The notes beneath the pieces were generated by a model. The model was given only the letters and a program-made list of their open reading frames with translations, was not told the DNA's origin and did not search any database. The position numbers and the translations under genes were made by a program. Positions 32,198-41,096 of a DNA stretch of 64,000 bases are shown piece by piece. Every line of letters begins with the position of its first letter. Position 1 is the first letter of the stretch. This stretch comes from UKL13-2 sp964417885 (lineage in GTDB: Bacteria > Pseudomonadota > Gammaproteobacteria > Burkholderiales > Usitatibacteraceae): positions 1 through 64,000 of the forward strand of contig CAYQKN010000004.1 in the NCBI GenBank assembly GCA_964417885.1. The letters are read 5' to 3'.

Positions 32198-34171
32198 TTG
32201 ATACCGGATAATTTCTTGAAAAAATCGAACTGGCTCACTCACCGAACCCTTATAGGCATCGTTGCGCTGCTGACAGCGCTCGCTTATCTGCCCGGCCTTT
32301 GGGGTGATTTTGAGTTCGATGATGCTCCCAACATTTTAGACAACGAGGCGCTGAGGATTTCGGCTCTCGGCTGGCATGACCTGGTCAACGCAACCCTCTC
32401 CGGTTCGAGCGGTCCACTGGGGCGGCCGTTGAGCATGCTGACCTTTGCATTAAATTATTACGTTGCCGGGTTTGATCCCGTTTACTTCAAGTTGACCAAC
32501 GTACTGATCCATCTTTTGTGTGGTGCAGCAGTTTACTTTCTGGCATTTCAGATTTTGCGCGCGGCACAGGGGCCGGCCAGAGATGGGGCAATTTCACAAG
32601 CGCACTGGCTTGGGGCCGTCATCGCCAGCATCTGGCTGGTTCATCCCTTGAACTTGACCAGTGTGCTGTACGTCGTCCAGCGAATGACCAGCCTCTCGGC
32701 GGGATTCAGTTTCCTTGCGGTCGGACTTTATGTGCTGGGAAGGCGGAAGCTGCTGCAGGGTGAGTCACAGCGCGGCCTGCTGCTGATTTTTCTGGCGCTG
32801 GTGCCAGTCTGCGCACTCGGTGCGCTCAGCAAGGAAAATGCGCTGCTGTCACCGTTTCTTATGCTGGCTGCCGAACTGGTTTTCTTCAGGTTTGCCACGG
32901 GCAATCCGGTAATTGGCAAGCGCCTGGCGGCTGCGGTTGCAATATTGGCAATGCTGGCGTTTGTCGGGTTGGCGCTAAACGCCGACCGGATAGCCTCCTA
33001 TGTAACGAGTGGATACCTGTTTCGCGAGTTCACTCTCGGCGAACGCTTGCTGACGCAACCCCGCGTTTTGCTTTTCTACCTGCAACTGATGCTTGTCCCC
33101 AGCACATCGCAAATGGGGATCCACCACGACGACTTTGTTTTGTCGACCGGACTGTTTGATCCCCCTTCGACAGTCATTGCCATCTTCGTTCTAGCCGCCA
33201 CCGCTGTCGCTGCCATGCTGTTAAACAGACGCCTGCCGGTGCTGGCGTTCGGGATCCTGTGGTACCTGATCGGACACTCGATGGAGGCATCGTTCATTCC
33301 GCTTGAGATGGTGCACGAACATAGAAACTATCTGCCTGGCTTTGGACCGATATTCGTGCTGACCTTTTACCTGCTGCGATCAGAAAACCGGCTGGTTACT
33401 GAGGGAATGAAGAAGGGAATAGCTGTGGCAATCATCGGCATTCTCGCCACCGTGACCCTTGTCCGCTCACTGCAATGGTCGGAGATCGTAAGCCACGCGG
33501 CCATTGAGGTCAGGAATCATCCCGATTCCCTTCGGGCCAATTATCAGATGGGGCGACTCTATTTCAAATTGTTTGCAAACGAGCCGCGAGCGAGTTTCTA
33601 CTCGGAATCCGAAAGGCACTTTCGCCATGCCATGACGCTGTCGAAGATCAGCGTTTTCTCGCATATCGGACTGATCCAGTTGGCATACAAGGCGCGCGTA
33701 GCGCCCGATCCGCAATGGACTGCCGACCTGATTGCCAGACTGCGAGCAGTCGATTGGGAACCGAACATGGTTGCCGTCAATGGCCTTGTCATTTGCCAGG
33801 TACAGCATTACTGTCGCTTGTCTGACGCTGATATTGTGTCTATTCTCGAAGCTGCACTGAAAAATCCGAATGGGCGGCCAAAAACACTGGGTTCCGCCAA
33901 TTCGATGCTGGGTAACTATTACGCACTAAAAATGGCGGATTTGCAGAAGGCGCAGGAATACATGCGCGCGGCAATTGAGATTGAACCGCTGCGGCATGAG
34001 TACCGCATGGATTTTGTCGGCATGCTGATGGCAGCCAATAAGCTCGACGATGCGGAGCGGCAACTGGCTGAAGCCAGGAAGATTGATCGCTACGGAATTC
34101 ATCGAAAACAGATTGAGTCCGAAGCTGAGCGAATCGCGTTCATCAGGAAGCAACTGGAAGCACCGAAATAG
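32198..34171 (+). CDS. TMTC-like polytopic membrane protein with C-terminal TPR region (putative glycosyltransferase)
   Basis: The protein is about 657 residues. Roughly ten to twelve membrane helices fill residues 15-430, and a soluble TPR-like helical region fills 440-657 (DSLRANYQMGRLYFKLF, AQEYMRAAIEIEPLRHEYR). The first periplasmic loop has GDFEFDDAPNILDNEALR with a DD pair (D41-D42), the position of the catalytic acidic residues in GT-C glycosyltransferases; GRPLSMLTFALNY also recalls the TMTC/DUF1736 group. Lying directly after pilA, it may be a pilin O-glycosyltransferase, as with TfpO/TfpW-type genes, but no motif proves this. The start is a TTG with no clear ribosome site; TTG at 32216 is also possible. 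Confidence 0.75.
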   Translation: MIPDNFLKKSNWLTHRTLIGIVALLTALAYLPGLWGDFEFDDAPNILDNEALRISALGWHDLVNATLSGSSGPLGRPLSMLTFALNYYVAGFDPVYFKLTNVLIHLLCGAAVYFLAFQILRAAQGPARDGAISQAHWLGAVIASIWLVHPLNLTSVLYVVQRMTSLSAGFSFLAVGLYVLGRRKLLQGESQRGLLLIFLALVPVCALGALSKENALLSPFLMLAAELVFFRFATGNPVIGKRLAAAVAILAMLAFVGLALNADRIASYVTSGYLFREFTLGERLLTQPRVLLFYLQLMLVPSTSQMGIHHDDFVLSTGLFDPPSTVIAIFVLAATAVAAMLLNRRLPVLAFGILWYLIGHSMEASFIPLEMVHEHRNYLPGFGPIFVLTFYLLRSENRLVTEGMKKGIAVAIIGILATVTLVRSLQWSEIVSHAAIEVRNHPDSLRANYQMGRLYFKLFANEPRASFYSESERHFRHAMTLSKISVFSHIGLIQLAYKARVAPDPQWTADLIARLRAVDWEPNMVAVNGLVICQVQHYCRLSDADIVSILEAALKNPNGRPKTLGSANSMLGNYYALKMADLQKAQEYMRAAIEIEPLRHEYRMDFVGMLMAANKLDDAERQLAEARKIDRYGIHRKQIESEAERIAFIRKQLEAPK

Positions 34172-34241
34172 TTCATAGGCCGGAATATCCTGGCGCCAGG
34201 ATTGTTCGCCTGGCCCGTTTGACGTTTCTTTGGAGCATTCA

Positions 34242-35174
34242 ATGCTAAGTGTTGTTTTACCGTGCAAGAATGAAGCTGCCGCATTGGTGCTGATTCTCCC
34301 CGAGCTCAAACTTGCCTTGCCGGATGCGGAGATCATCGTTGTAAATGATGGCTCCACGGACAACACCGCGGCCGTTTGCAGGCAGTTTGGCGTTCGAATG
34401 GTCCAGCACAACCAGTCGCTTGGCAACGGCGCGGCGATCAAGAGCGGGGCGAGGGCGGCGACCGGTGATGTCATTGTCTTCATGGATGCCGACGGCCAGC
34501 ACCGGCCCCAGGATGTGACGCGCCTGCTGGCGACGTACCACGAAGGCTACGACATGGTGGTGGGCGCCCGGTCCTATGCATCGCAAGCCGGCGTACATCG
34601 CGCGGTCGCGAATTCACTTTACAACTGGTTTGCATCCTGGATGGTTGGCCGGCGCGTGGATGACCTGACGTCCGGCTTTCGTGCGGTGAATAGCCGGAAA
34701 TTTCGCCAGTTTCTGTATTTGCTGCCAAACGGTTTTTCGTATCCGACCACGATCACCATGAGTTTTTTTCGTGCCGGCTATTCCGTCACCTATCTGCCGA
34801 TTGAAGCGCCGCCCCGTATTGGCAAAAGCCATGTCCGCGTTTTCCGGGACGGCGTACGTTTTTTTCTCATCATCTTCAAGATTGGCACCTTGTACGCGCC
34901 GCTCAAGCTTTTTTTGCCGGTAAGCCTCGCATTTTTCTTTACTGGTGTGGGCTATTACTCCTACACTTTCATCACGGCGCACCGATTTACCAACATGAGC
35001 GCCACGCTGTTTATTACCTCGATACTGGTGTTCCTGATGGGCCTGCTTTCAGAGCAGATCAGCGCGTTGAACTACAAAGATAGCGACCAGGTTGCCGGAT
35101 CGGATGACGGCGGGGATCACTTATCGCGGACTCGCTCTGAAGGCGCGGAATCGACGGAAACAAAAGATGGCTGA
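34242..35174 (+). CDS. Family 2 glycosyltransferase with C-terminal membrane segments
   Basis: The 310-residue GT-A enzyme has the GT2 core: SVVLPCKNEAAALVLILPELK, EIIVVNDGSTDNT, the DxD-containing VFMDADGQHRPQDV and DLTSGFRAVNSRKFRQFL. Two hydrophobic helices near the C-terminus (LFLPVSLAFFFTGVGYYSYTF and ATLFITSILVFLMGLL) anchor it. This layout resembles polyprenyl-phosphate mannosyl/glucosyl synthases (DPM1/ArnC-like), which make a lipid-linked sugar for GT-C enzymes. Placed right after the putative GT-C protein, it could supply that donor; this is inference. The start has GGAG six bases upstream. The polar tail (SDDGGDHLSRTR) is unusual. Confidence 0.88.
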   Translation: MLSVVLPCKNEAAALVLILPELKLALPDAEIIVVNDGSTDNTAAVCRQFGVRMVQHNQSLGNGAAIKSGARAATGDVIVFMDADGQHRPQDVTRLLATYHEGYDMVVGARSYASQAGVHRAVANSLYNWFASWMVGRRVDDLTSGFRAVNSRKFRQFLYLLPNGFSYPTTITMSFFRAGYSVTYLPIEAPPRIGKSHVRVFRDGVRFFLIIFKIGTLYAPLKLFLPVSLAFFFTGVGYYSYTFITAHRFTNMSATLFITSILVFLMGLLSEQISALNYKDSDQVAGSDDGGDHLSRTRSEGAESTETKDG

Positions 35175-35222
35175 AGTCACAGCGGACCCGAACGAAAGTC
35201 TGCTTCGGTTTTTTAGATAGAA

Positions 35223-36134
35223 ATGAATTCTCCAATTTCAATCCCCATATCCAACAGTGCAATTGGCGCCACGCCCCTGGTGAGCATTGGCATTCCAATA
35301 TTCAACGAAGAAGTTTTCTTGTCGCAGTCCTTGATGTCTCTATTGGCACAAGACTATAGCAATCTTGAACTTTATATTTCAGACAATGCCTCGACAGATG
35401 GCACTGAAAAGATATGCCGTCAAATAGCTACCTTGGATGGGAGAGTTACTTACGAAAGAAGGGTGCAAAATCAGGGCGCGGTGTCAAATTTCCGACAAGT
35501 GCTGAGTTGTGCCAAGGGAAAATATTTTATGTGGGCCTCTGGCCATGATCTTTGGCAGCCCAATTATGTGAGTGAGTGCGTAAAGCTGCTAGAGCAAGAA
35601 CCAGAGGCCGTTATCGCCTTCGGATCTACTAACTGGGTTGATTCCGCAGGCAACTTTATGACGCGCAGATCGGGCTGGACCGATACCCGCAGCATGGACA
35701 ACGTTGCTCGGTTTCATACATTATTGTGGGGAAACATGCACCCCATATTGGGTCTCATCCGAGTCGATGCACTAAATAAAACGAGAGGTCCTTTGAATAC
35801 GGCGGGGACAGACTTGATTTTGCTTGCGGAACTTACTTTACAAGGACACTTTGTCCATGCCGTGACAACTTCATGGTCGAGGCGTCAGTTCCGTGACGAT
35901 GAAGACTACCGGCAAAGAATGAAGCGCTACAGCAGTGCTGAATATGGTCTTTCCCGCTCGACAATTAGTAAGTTAACGCCTCTGTTACGCCTGCCTTGGG
36001 AGCTGGTCAAAAGCGTATTACGAGCCAATATTTCGATAGTTGAGAAATTAATATTACTACTTTCATTTGCCCCAATATTACCCGCCAAATACATTGTCAC
36101 CCGGAAAAAACAGACAAGAATCAAGAAACCATAG
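35223..36134 (+). CDS. Family 2 glycosyltransferase
   Basis: The 303-residue protein has GT-A features: PLVSIGIPIFNEEVFLSQSL, LELYISDNASTDGTEKICRQ, NQGAVSNFRQVLSCAKGKYF and ASGHDLWQPNYVSECV, where SGHD replaces the usual DxD. That change makes the donor-metal site atypical. A basic C-terminus (IVTRKKQTRIKKP) follows a hydrophobic stretch. The DNA is visibly AT-richer than its flanks, suggesting lateral gain. It probably adds a sugar to the surface glycan whose CDP-sugar genes follow. It starts 48 bp after the previous glycosyltransferase gene. Confidence 0.85.
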   Translation: MNSPISIPISNSAIGATPLVSIGIPIFNEEVFLSQSLMSLLAQDYSNLELYISDNASTDGTEKICRQIATLDGRVTYERRVQNQGAVSNFRQVLSCAKGKYFMWASGHDLWQPNYVSECVKLLEQEPEAVIAFGSTNWVDSAGNFMTRRSGWTDTRSMDNVARFHTLLWGNMHPILGLIRVDALNKTRGPLNTAGTDLILLAELTLQGHFVHAVTTSWSRRQFRDDEDYRQRMKRYSSAEYGLSRSTISKLTPLLRLPWELVKSVLRANISIVEKLILLLSFAPILPAKYIVTRKKQTRIKKP

Positions 36135-36220
36135 ACCCTGTTGGCTGGTCAAATTCCCGCTTGTATGTACGCTTCAATGTTCATTGTGGCCGAATCAAAA
36201 TTGAGACCTGAGAGTCAATC

Positions 36221-36994
36221 ATGAAGGCAATCATCCTCGCTGGCGGAATGGGTACGCGGATTAGTGAAGAATCATCGGTTCGGCCAAAACCGATGGTAGC
36301 AATCGGAGGCAAGCCGATACTCTGGCATATTCTAAAAATATATTCGGCTCACGGGATCAATGACTTCGTCATTTGCCTAGGATACAAGGGGTACATGATC
36401 AAGGAATATTTTGCCAATTATTTTCTTCACATGTCCGATGTGACATTTGATATGCAAAATAATCAAATGGTGGTGCACCAGCGCAAGGCTGAGCCATGGC
36501 GTGTTACGTTGGTGGACACCGGAGAGGACACAATGACCGGCGGTCGACTAAAGCGCGTTGCCGAATATGTCAAAGACGAAGATGCGTTTTGTCTAACGTA
36601 TGGCGACGGGGTTGCAGATATTGATATCGCCGCCCAGGTGGCCTACCACAACCAGCATGGTAAACGTGCCACTGTGACCGCAGTCCAACCACCTGGGCGA
36701 TATGGTTCGTTGAATATGGACGGAAAAACGGTACGGGGCTTTATTGAAAAGCCGCAGGGCGATGGTGGCTGGATTAATGGCGGATTCTTCGTGTTGTCGC
36801 CGTCATGTCTGGATCTCGTCGCTGATGACACGACCTCATGGGAGGGGCAGCCACTTAGTGATCTAGCCGCGCAAGGTGAACTTATGGCCTTCGAGCACCA
36901 AGGATTCTGGCGGCCGATGGACACACTTCGTGACAAAACTCACCTCGAAGAGTTGTGGGCAAGCGGGAAGGCGCCGTGGAAAGTCTGGAAGTGA
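36221..36994 (+). CDS. rfbF: Glucose-1-phosphate cytidylyltransferase
   Basis: The 257-residue nucleotidyltransferase makes CDP-glucose from CTP and glucose-1-phosphate. Family features are AIILAGGMGTRISEESSVRPKP (nucleotide loop with the catalytic RPKP), GGKPILWHILKIY, HRKAEPWRVTLVDTGEDTMTGGR-like sequence (here QRKAEPWRVTLVD) and the metal aspartates in LTYGDGVADID. The length matches RfbF/AscA. It overlaps rfbG by 4 bases (GTGA). It is the first committed step toward a CDP-6-deoxysugar. Confidence 0.95.
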   Translation: MKAIILAGGMGTRISEESSVRPKPMVAIGGKPILWHILKIYSAHGINDFVICLGYKGYMIKEYFANYFLHMSDVTFDMQNNQMVVHQRKAEPWRVTLVDTGEDTMTGGRLKRVAEYVKDEDAFCLTYGDGVADIDIAAQVAYHNQHGKRATVTAVQPPGRYGSLNMDGKTVRGFIEKPQGDGGWINGGFFVLSPSCLDLVADDTTSWEGQPLSDLAAQGELMAFEHQGFWRPMDTLRDKTHLEELWASGKAPWKVWK

Positions 36995-38082
36995 CCGCGG
37001 ATTTCTGGCAAGGCAAACGGGTATTTCTGACCGGGCATACCGGTTTCAAAGGCAGTTGGCTGACTTTGTGGTTGCAACAGATGGGCGCGACGGTAACAGG
37101 CTATGCACTGGCACCAAACACCAATCCAAGTATGTTTGAACTTGCGCAGGTGGGAGATGGCATCACATCGCATATTGCTGATATTCGCGACGTCGCTACT
37201 CTAAAAGCGGCAATGTCCGCCTGCAAACCAGATATCGTGTTCCATCTTGCCGCACAGCCGTTGGTACGACTCTCCTATGCCGAGCCGCGTGAAACCTACG
37301 AGACCAATGTGATGGGCACGGTGAATGTACTGGAAGCCATTCGCGCCACACAGGGCATACGCGCGGCAGTGATGGTGACCAGCGATAAATGCTACGAAAA
37401 TCGCGAACTTGGCGCGGAGCATACAGGCTATCGGGAATCCGACCAGATGGGCGGCTACGACCCATACAGCAGCAGCAAGGGCTGTGCGGAGCTGGTGACG
37501 TCAGCATACCGTAACTCCTACTTCCATCCAGATCAATATGCCAAACACGGCGTGGGCTTGGCTTCTGCCCGGGCCGGCAATGTGATCGGCGGTGGTGATT
37601 GGTGCGAGGACAGGTTGATCCCCGACTTCATCCGCGCAATAACCAATCGGCAGCCACTACGTATCCGTAACCCGCACGCCACGCGCCCATGGCAGCATGT
37701 AATGGAACCGCTTTCGGGGTATCTATTGTTGGCGGAAAAGTTAGCGACCGAAGGCACACGGTTTGCGTCGGCTTGGAACTTTGGCCCAGCAGATGATGAT
37801 GTACACCCCGTTGAGTGGATCGCCGAACGTCTCACACTTTGCTGGGGCGATGGCGCAACCTGGCAACTTGATGGCAGCGATCATCCGCATGAAGCTAACT
37901 ATCTGAAGCTTGATTCGAGCAAGGCGCGCAACCTACTAGGATGGCAGCCCAAGCTAACGCTCGATGAGTCGCTCACTTGGCTGGTACAGTGGTATCAACA
38001 TTGGCATGGAGCGAAAAAACCGGCACTTCGCGAGTTATCGCAGAATCAGATTGCAGCTTACACTAGACATGCAAAACTCTAG
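36991..38082 (+). CDS. rfbG: CDP-glucose 4,6-dehydratase
   Basis: The 363-residue short-chain dehydrogenase-type enzyme turns CDP-glucose into CDP-4-keto-6-deoxyglucose. It has the NAD motif GHTGFKGSWLTLW, the active-site MVTSDKCYEN (Thr/Ser-Asp-Lys) and the catalytic YSSSK in GGYDPYSSSKGCAEL. The GTG at 36991 is chosen because it overlaps the rfbF stop (GTGA), has GGAAAG upstream and gives the family start TADFWQGKRVFLTG; a GTG at 36955 would add 12 residues inside rfbF. The stop codon lies inside the left arm of palindromic repeat copy 3, so the last residues (HAKL) come partly from the repeat. Confidence 0.94.
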   Translation: MTADFWQGKRVFLTGHTGFKGSWLTLWLQQMGATVTGYALAPNTNPSMFELAQVGDGITSHIADIRDVATLKAAMSACKPDIVFHLAAQPLVRLSYAEPRETYETNVMGTVNVLEAIRATQGIRAAVMVTSDKCYENRELGAEHTGYRESDQMGGYDPYSSSKGCAELVTSAYRNSYFHPDQYAKHGVGLASARAGNVIGGGDWCEDRLIPDFIRAITNRQPLRIRNPHATRPWQHVMEPLSGYLLLAEKLATEGTRFASAWNFGPADDDVHPVEWIAERLTLCWGDGATWQLDGSDHPHEANYLKLDSSKARNLLGWQPKLTLDESLTWLVQWYQHWHGAKKPALRELSQNQIAAYTRHAKL

Positions 38083-38140
38083 CACTGGTGCGGCTTTCTG
38101 GATGTTTTGCCCACAAAAGCCGCGCCAGCCCTAGTGTTTT
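38073..38140. repeat. REP-like palindromic repeat, copy 3
   Basis: A 68-bp palindrome with arms CTAGCACTGGTGCGGCTTTC and AAAAGCCGCGCCAGCCCTAG. The rfbG stop codon (TAG) falls within the left arm. It separates rfbG from the epimerase gene inside an otherwise overlapping operon. Confidence 0.8.
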
Positions 38141-38209
38141 CAAAATGAAGCCGACTTGCCCCACAATTCCCTGTCAATCCCGCCCCTTCGTATTTTCAAG
38201 AAACTAGCC

Positions 38210-38770
38210 GTGTCACGCCTTAGTTTCGTTCCCACTCCTCTATCCGGCCTTATGCTGGTGCAGCGCCAAGCGGTAGAAGATCATCGAGGTTTCCTGTCGC
38301 GTTTCTACTGTGTTGAAGAATTTGCCGAAGCAGGCATTGCCAAACCAATCGCCCAAATTAACCATACGCTCACCCGCAGGCAGGGCGCGGTGCGTGGTTT
38401 GCATTTTCAGCATCCGCCACACGCTGAAACCAAACTCGTGAGTTGCATACATGGGAAAATATGGGATGTAGCGGTTGACCTCCGGCGCGATTCCCCCACA
38501 TTCCTGCAATGGCACGGCGAAACTCTATCGGCAGCCAATCGGAAGAGTCTGCTCATTCCAGAAGGGTACGCGCACGGTTTTCAAACGTTGTCGGAAGAGT
38601 GCGAGTTGATTTATCTACACACTGCCGCTTATCACCCCGAATCAGAAGGCGCGCTGAATATTGCTGATTTAAAGCTTGGCATTGCCTGGCCACTTCCAAT
38701 CACGGAAATTTCCGAGCGGGATCGGAGCCACAAGTTGATTGAGCAGGACTTTCAGGGAATCGCGCTATGA
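38210..38770 (+). CDS. dTDP-4-dehydrorhamnose 3,5-epimerase family protein (cupin)
   Basis: The 186-residue cupin resembles RmlC/RfbC. It has EDHRGFLSRFY, INHTLTRRQGAVRGLHFQHPPHAETKLVSC (catalytic His of GLHFQ), GKIWDVAVDLRRDSPTF, PEGYAHGFQTLSEE and the tyrosine-bearing YLHTAAYHPESEGAL. These enzymes epimerise C3 and/or C5 of NDP-4-keto-6-deoxyhexoses. In this operon the substrate is most likely the CDP-4-keto-6-deoxyglucose made by RfbG, or its C-methylated product. A GTG at 38210 aligns the N-terminus with the family; TTG at 38156 would give 18 extra residues. It overlaps the methyltransferase gene by 4 bp. Confidence 0.88.
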   Translation: MSRLSFVPTPLSGLMLVQRQAVEDHRGFLSRFYCVEEFAEAGIAKPIAQINHTLTRRQGAVRGLHFQHPPHAETKLVSCIHGKIWDVAVDLRRDSPTFLQWHGETLSAANRKSLLIPEGYAHGFQTLSEECELIYLHTAAYHPESEGALNIADLKLGIAWPLPITEISERDRSHKLIEQDFQGIAL

Positions 38771-39990
38771 AGTGTCGTCATTGCCTCGCGGAGCTTGCCT
38801 TGCCACTTGTTGACTTGGGTTTTGCCCCGCCGTCAAACGCTTACCTTACCCCGGCGAATTTGCACGCGCCAGAAAAATACTTTCCCTTGCGTGTTCTCGT
38901 GTGCACGCAATGCTGGTTGGTGCAGACCGAGGATTATGCACAGGCTGGTGAACTTTTTAGCGCCGATTACGCCTATTTCTCCAGTACCTCTACCGGCTGG
39001 CTAGATCATGCCGCAATGTACGCGGTAGCAATGACCCGGCAATTGCGCCTGTCTCAAGACAGCCTGGTCATTGAGATTGCCTCCAACGATGGCTACCTCC
39101 TTAAGAATTTCGTGGCCGCTGGTATTCCGTGCCTTGGCATAGAACCAACAGCCAGCACCGCTGCAGCGGCCGAGAGCCTCGGCATCCCCGTCTTGCGCGA
39201 GTTCTTTGGCGAAGAACTTGGCACGCGCTTGGCTGTCAACGGCAAGCAGGCCGACCTTGTCGCTGGTAACAACGTCTATGCCCATGTACCTGACATCAAC
39301 GACTTTACCCGTGGCCTAAAAGTGGTACTTAAGCCCGGCGGCACTATTACCCTGGAATTTCCGCATTTGATGCGTTTGATCGAACACACTCAGTTCGACA
39401 CGATCTATCACGAGCACTTTTCCTATCTGACGCTTTGCACGGTCGAGCGCATTTTTACGGCCGCTGGCTTGCGGATCTGGAACGTCGAAGAATTAGCCAC
39501 GCATGGCGGTAGCATTCGAGTCTATGGATGCCATAGCGAAGATACTCGGCAGGCTTCTCCTGCCGTTTCGGCTATGTTGGCAGAGGAAAAGCGGTGCGGA
39601 CTTCAAACGCGCGGTACATATCAACACTTTCAGGCGAGGGCCGAGCGGATCAAAGACGATCTCCTGGTTTTCCTGATCGAACAAAAACGCGCGGGCAAGA
39701 AAGTGGCTGGGTATGGCGCAGCGGCGAAAGGTAACACCTTGCTGAATTACGCGGGTATCAAACCTGATCTGCTGCCGTTTGTTTGCGACGCTGCGGTGGC
39801 CAAACAAGGTAAGTTTATGCCGGGCAGTCACATCCCCATCCTGCGCCCAGCCACGTTGGCCAAACAGCGGCCCGACTATTTGGTCATCCTGCCGTGGAAT
39901 ATCGCCGCTGAAGTAAAACAACAAAACGCGCAGCTTGCCGCGTTGGGTACGAAATTTGTCACAGCGGTACCAAAGCTGGAGATCGCATGA
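38767..39990 (+). CDS. NDP-sugar C-methyltransferase (TylC3/NovU type)
   Basis: The 407-residue SAM enzyme has the three-part layout of sugar C-methyltransferases. An N-terminal zinc-binding segment has MKCRHCLAEL and VLVCTQCWLVQTEDY (CxxC..CxxC). A Rossmann SAM domain has VIEIASNDGYLLKNFVAAG and GIEPTAS. The C-terminal domain carries the conserved DTIYHEHFSYLTL, GGSIRVYG and GYGAAAKGNTLLNYAGI. Relatives methylate carbon 3 (or carbon 5, NovU) of 4-keto-6-deoxy sugars. Here the substrate should be the CDP-4-keto sugar. It overlaps its neighbours on both sides by 4 bp (ATGA), so it is translationally coupled. Confidence 0.92.
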   Translation: MKCRHCLAELALPLVDLGFAPPSNAYLTPANLHAPEKYFPLRVLVCTQCWLVQTEDYAQAGELFSADYAYFSSTSTGWLDHAAMYAVAMTRQLRLSQDSLVIEIASNDGYLLKNFVAAGIPCLGIEPTASTAAAAESLGIPVLREFFGEELGTRLAVNGKQADLVAGNNVYAHVPDINDFTRGLKVVLKPGGTITLEFPHLMRLIEHTQFDTIYHEHFSYLTLCTVERIFTAAGLRIWNVEELATHGGSIRVYGCHSEDTRQASPAVSAMLAEEKRCGLQTRGTYQHFQARAERIKDDLLVFLIEQKRAGKKVAGYGAAAKGNTLLNYAGIKPDLLPFVCDAAVAKQGKFMPGSHIPILRPATLAKQRPDYLVILPWNIAAEVKQQNAQLAALGTKFVTAVPKLEIA

Positions 39991-41096
39991 AATCCCGCAT
40001 TTACTACACCAAGCCCTCCATAACCGAGCTCGAGGTTCGGTACGCTACCGATGCGGCCGCCAATGGTTGGGGCGAGAAATGTTACGAGTATATCAATCGC
40101 TTTGAAGAGGCTTTCAAAACCCATTTGGGTGTCAAGTACGCCATCGCCACATCGAGTTGCACCGGAGCGCTTCACATGGGCATGGCCGCATTGGGAATCG
40201 GCCCCGGAGATGAGGTAATCATGGCCGACACCAACTGGATTGCCACGGCTTCGCCGATAGTCAATCTGGGGGCAAAACCTGTTTTTGTTGATATTCTTCC
40301 AGACTCCTGGTGTCTTGATCCTCAGGCGGTCGAGCAAGCGATTACACCGCGAACCAAGGCAATAGTGGCCGTTCATTTGTACGGAAACCTTTGCGCGATG
40401 GATTCGCTGCTCGCCATTGGCGAACAGCATGGTATCCCGGTCATTGAGGATGCAGCCGAAGCGATCGGCTCCGTCTACCATGGGCATTGTGCGGGGTCGA
40501 TGGGCAAATTTGGCACCTTCTCGTTTCATGGCACCAAAACGCTCACAACCGGCGAAGGCGGGATGTTCGTCACTAATGACCCTGAGCTATTCGAGCATGT
40601 ACTTTCGCTGAGTAATCATGGGCGCGCTCGAGGTCAGTCCAGACAGTTTTGGCCGGATATGGTTGGTTTCAAATACAAGATGTCAAATATTCAAGCAGCG
40701 CTCGGCTGCGCACAGATTGAACGCGTTGAAAAATTGACTCGTCGCAAACGCGAGATTTTTTCTTATTACCGCGATCGCTTGTCTATGCTACCCGGGCTGT
40801 CTATGAACCCCGAACCCCTGGGAATTATTAATGGAGTTTGGATGCCGACAGTAGTTTTTGGTCAAGAGACTGGCATAACACGCGAAAATCTACAAGTTGC
40901 ATTCGCAGCTGAAAATATCGACGCGCGCGTGTTTTTTCACCCACTATCAAGTCTCGGCATGTTTGAAGACAGACCCCAGAATAAACTGGCATGGAGCATC
41001 CCAGGAAGAGCGATCAATTTGCCTAGCTTTCATGATGTGAACGAATCTGAGCAAGATCGTGTAGTCGAAGTGATTTCGCGTGTGTTGAATGTCTAA
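39987..41096 (+). CDS. DegT/DnrJ/EryC1/StrS sugar aminotransferase
   Basis: The 369-residue PLP enzyme belongs to the sugar 4-aminotransferase group. The PLP lysine is K184 in FGTFSFHGTKTLTTGEGGMFV; the cofactor-stacking and acidic residues are in ADTNWIATASPIV and PVIEDAAEAIGSVYHG; NHGRARGQSRQFW and VGFKYKMSNIQAALG are also typical. Closest in style to GDP-perosamine synthases and PglE-like enzymes. It would place an amino group at C4 of the keto sugar using glutamate. It overlaps both the C-methyltransferase gene (ATGA) and the acyltransferase gene (8 bp). Confidence 0.92.
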   Translation: MKSRIYYTKPSITELEVRYATDAAANGWGEKCYEYINRFEEAFKTHLGVKYAIATSSCTGALHMGMAALGIGPGDEVIMADTNWIATASPIVNLGAKPVFVDILPDSWCLDPQAVEQAITPRTKAIVAVHLYGNLCAMDSLLAIGEQHGIPVIEDAAEAIGSVYHGHCAGSMGKFGTFSFHGTKTLTTGEGGMFVTNDPELFEHVLSLSNHGRARGQSRQFWPDMVGFKYKMSNIQAALGCAQIERVEKLTRRKREIFSYYRDRLSMLPGLSMNPEPLGIINGVWMPTVVFGQETGITRENLQVAFAAENIDARVFFHPLSSLGMFEDRPQNKLAWSIPGRAINLPSFHDVNESEQDRVVEVISRVLNV

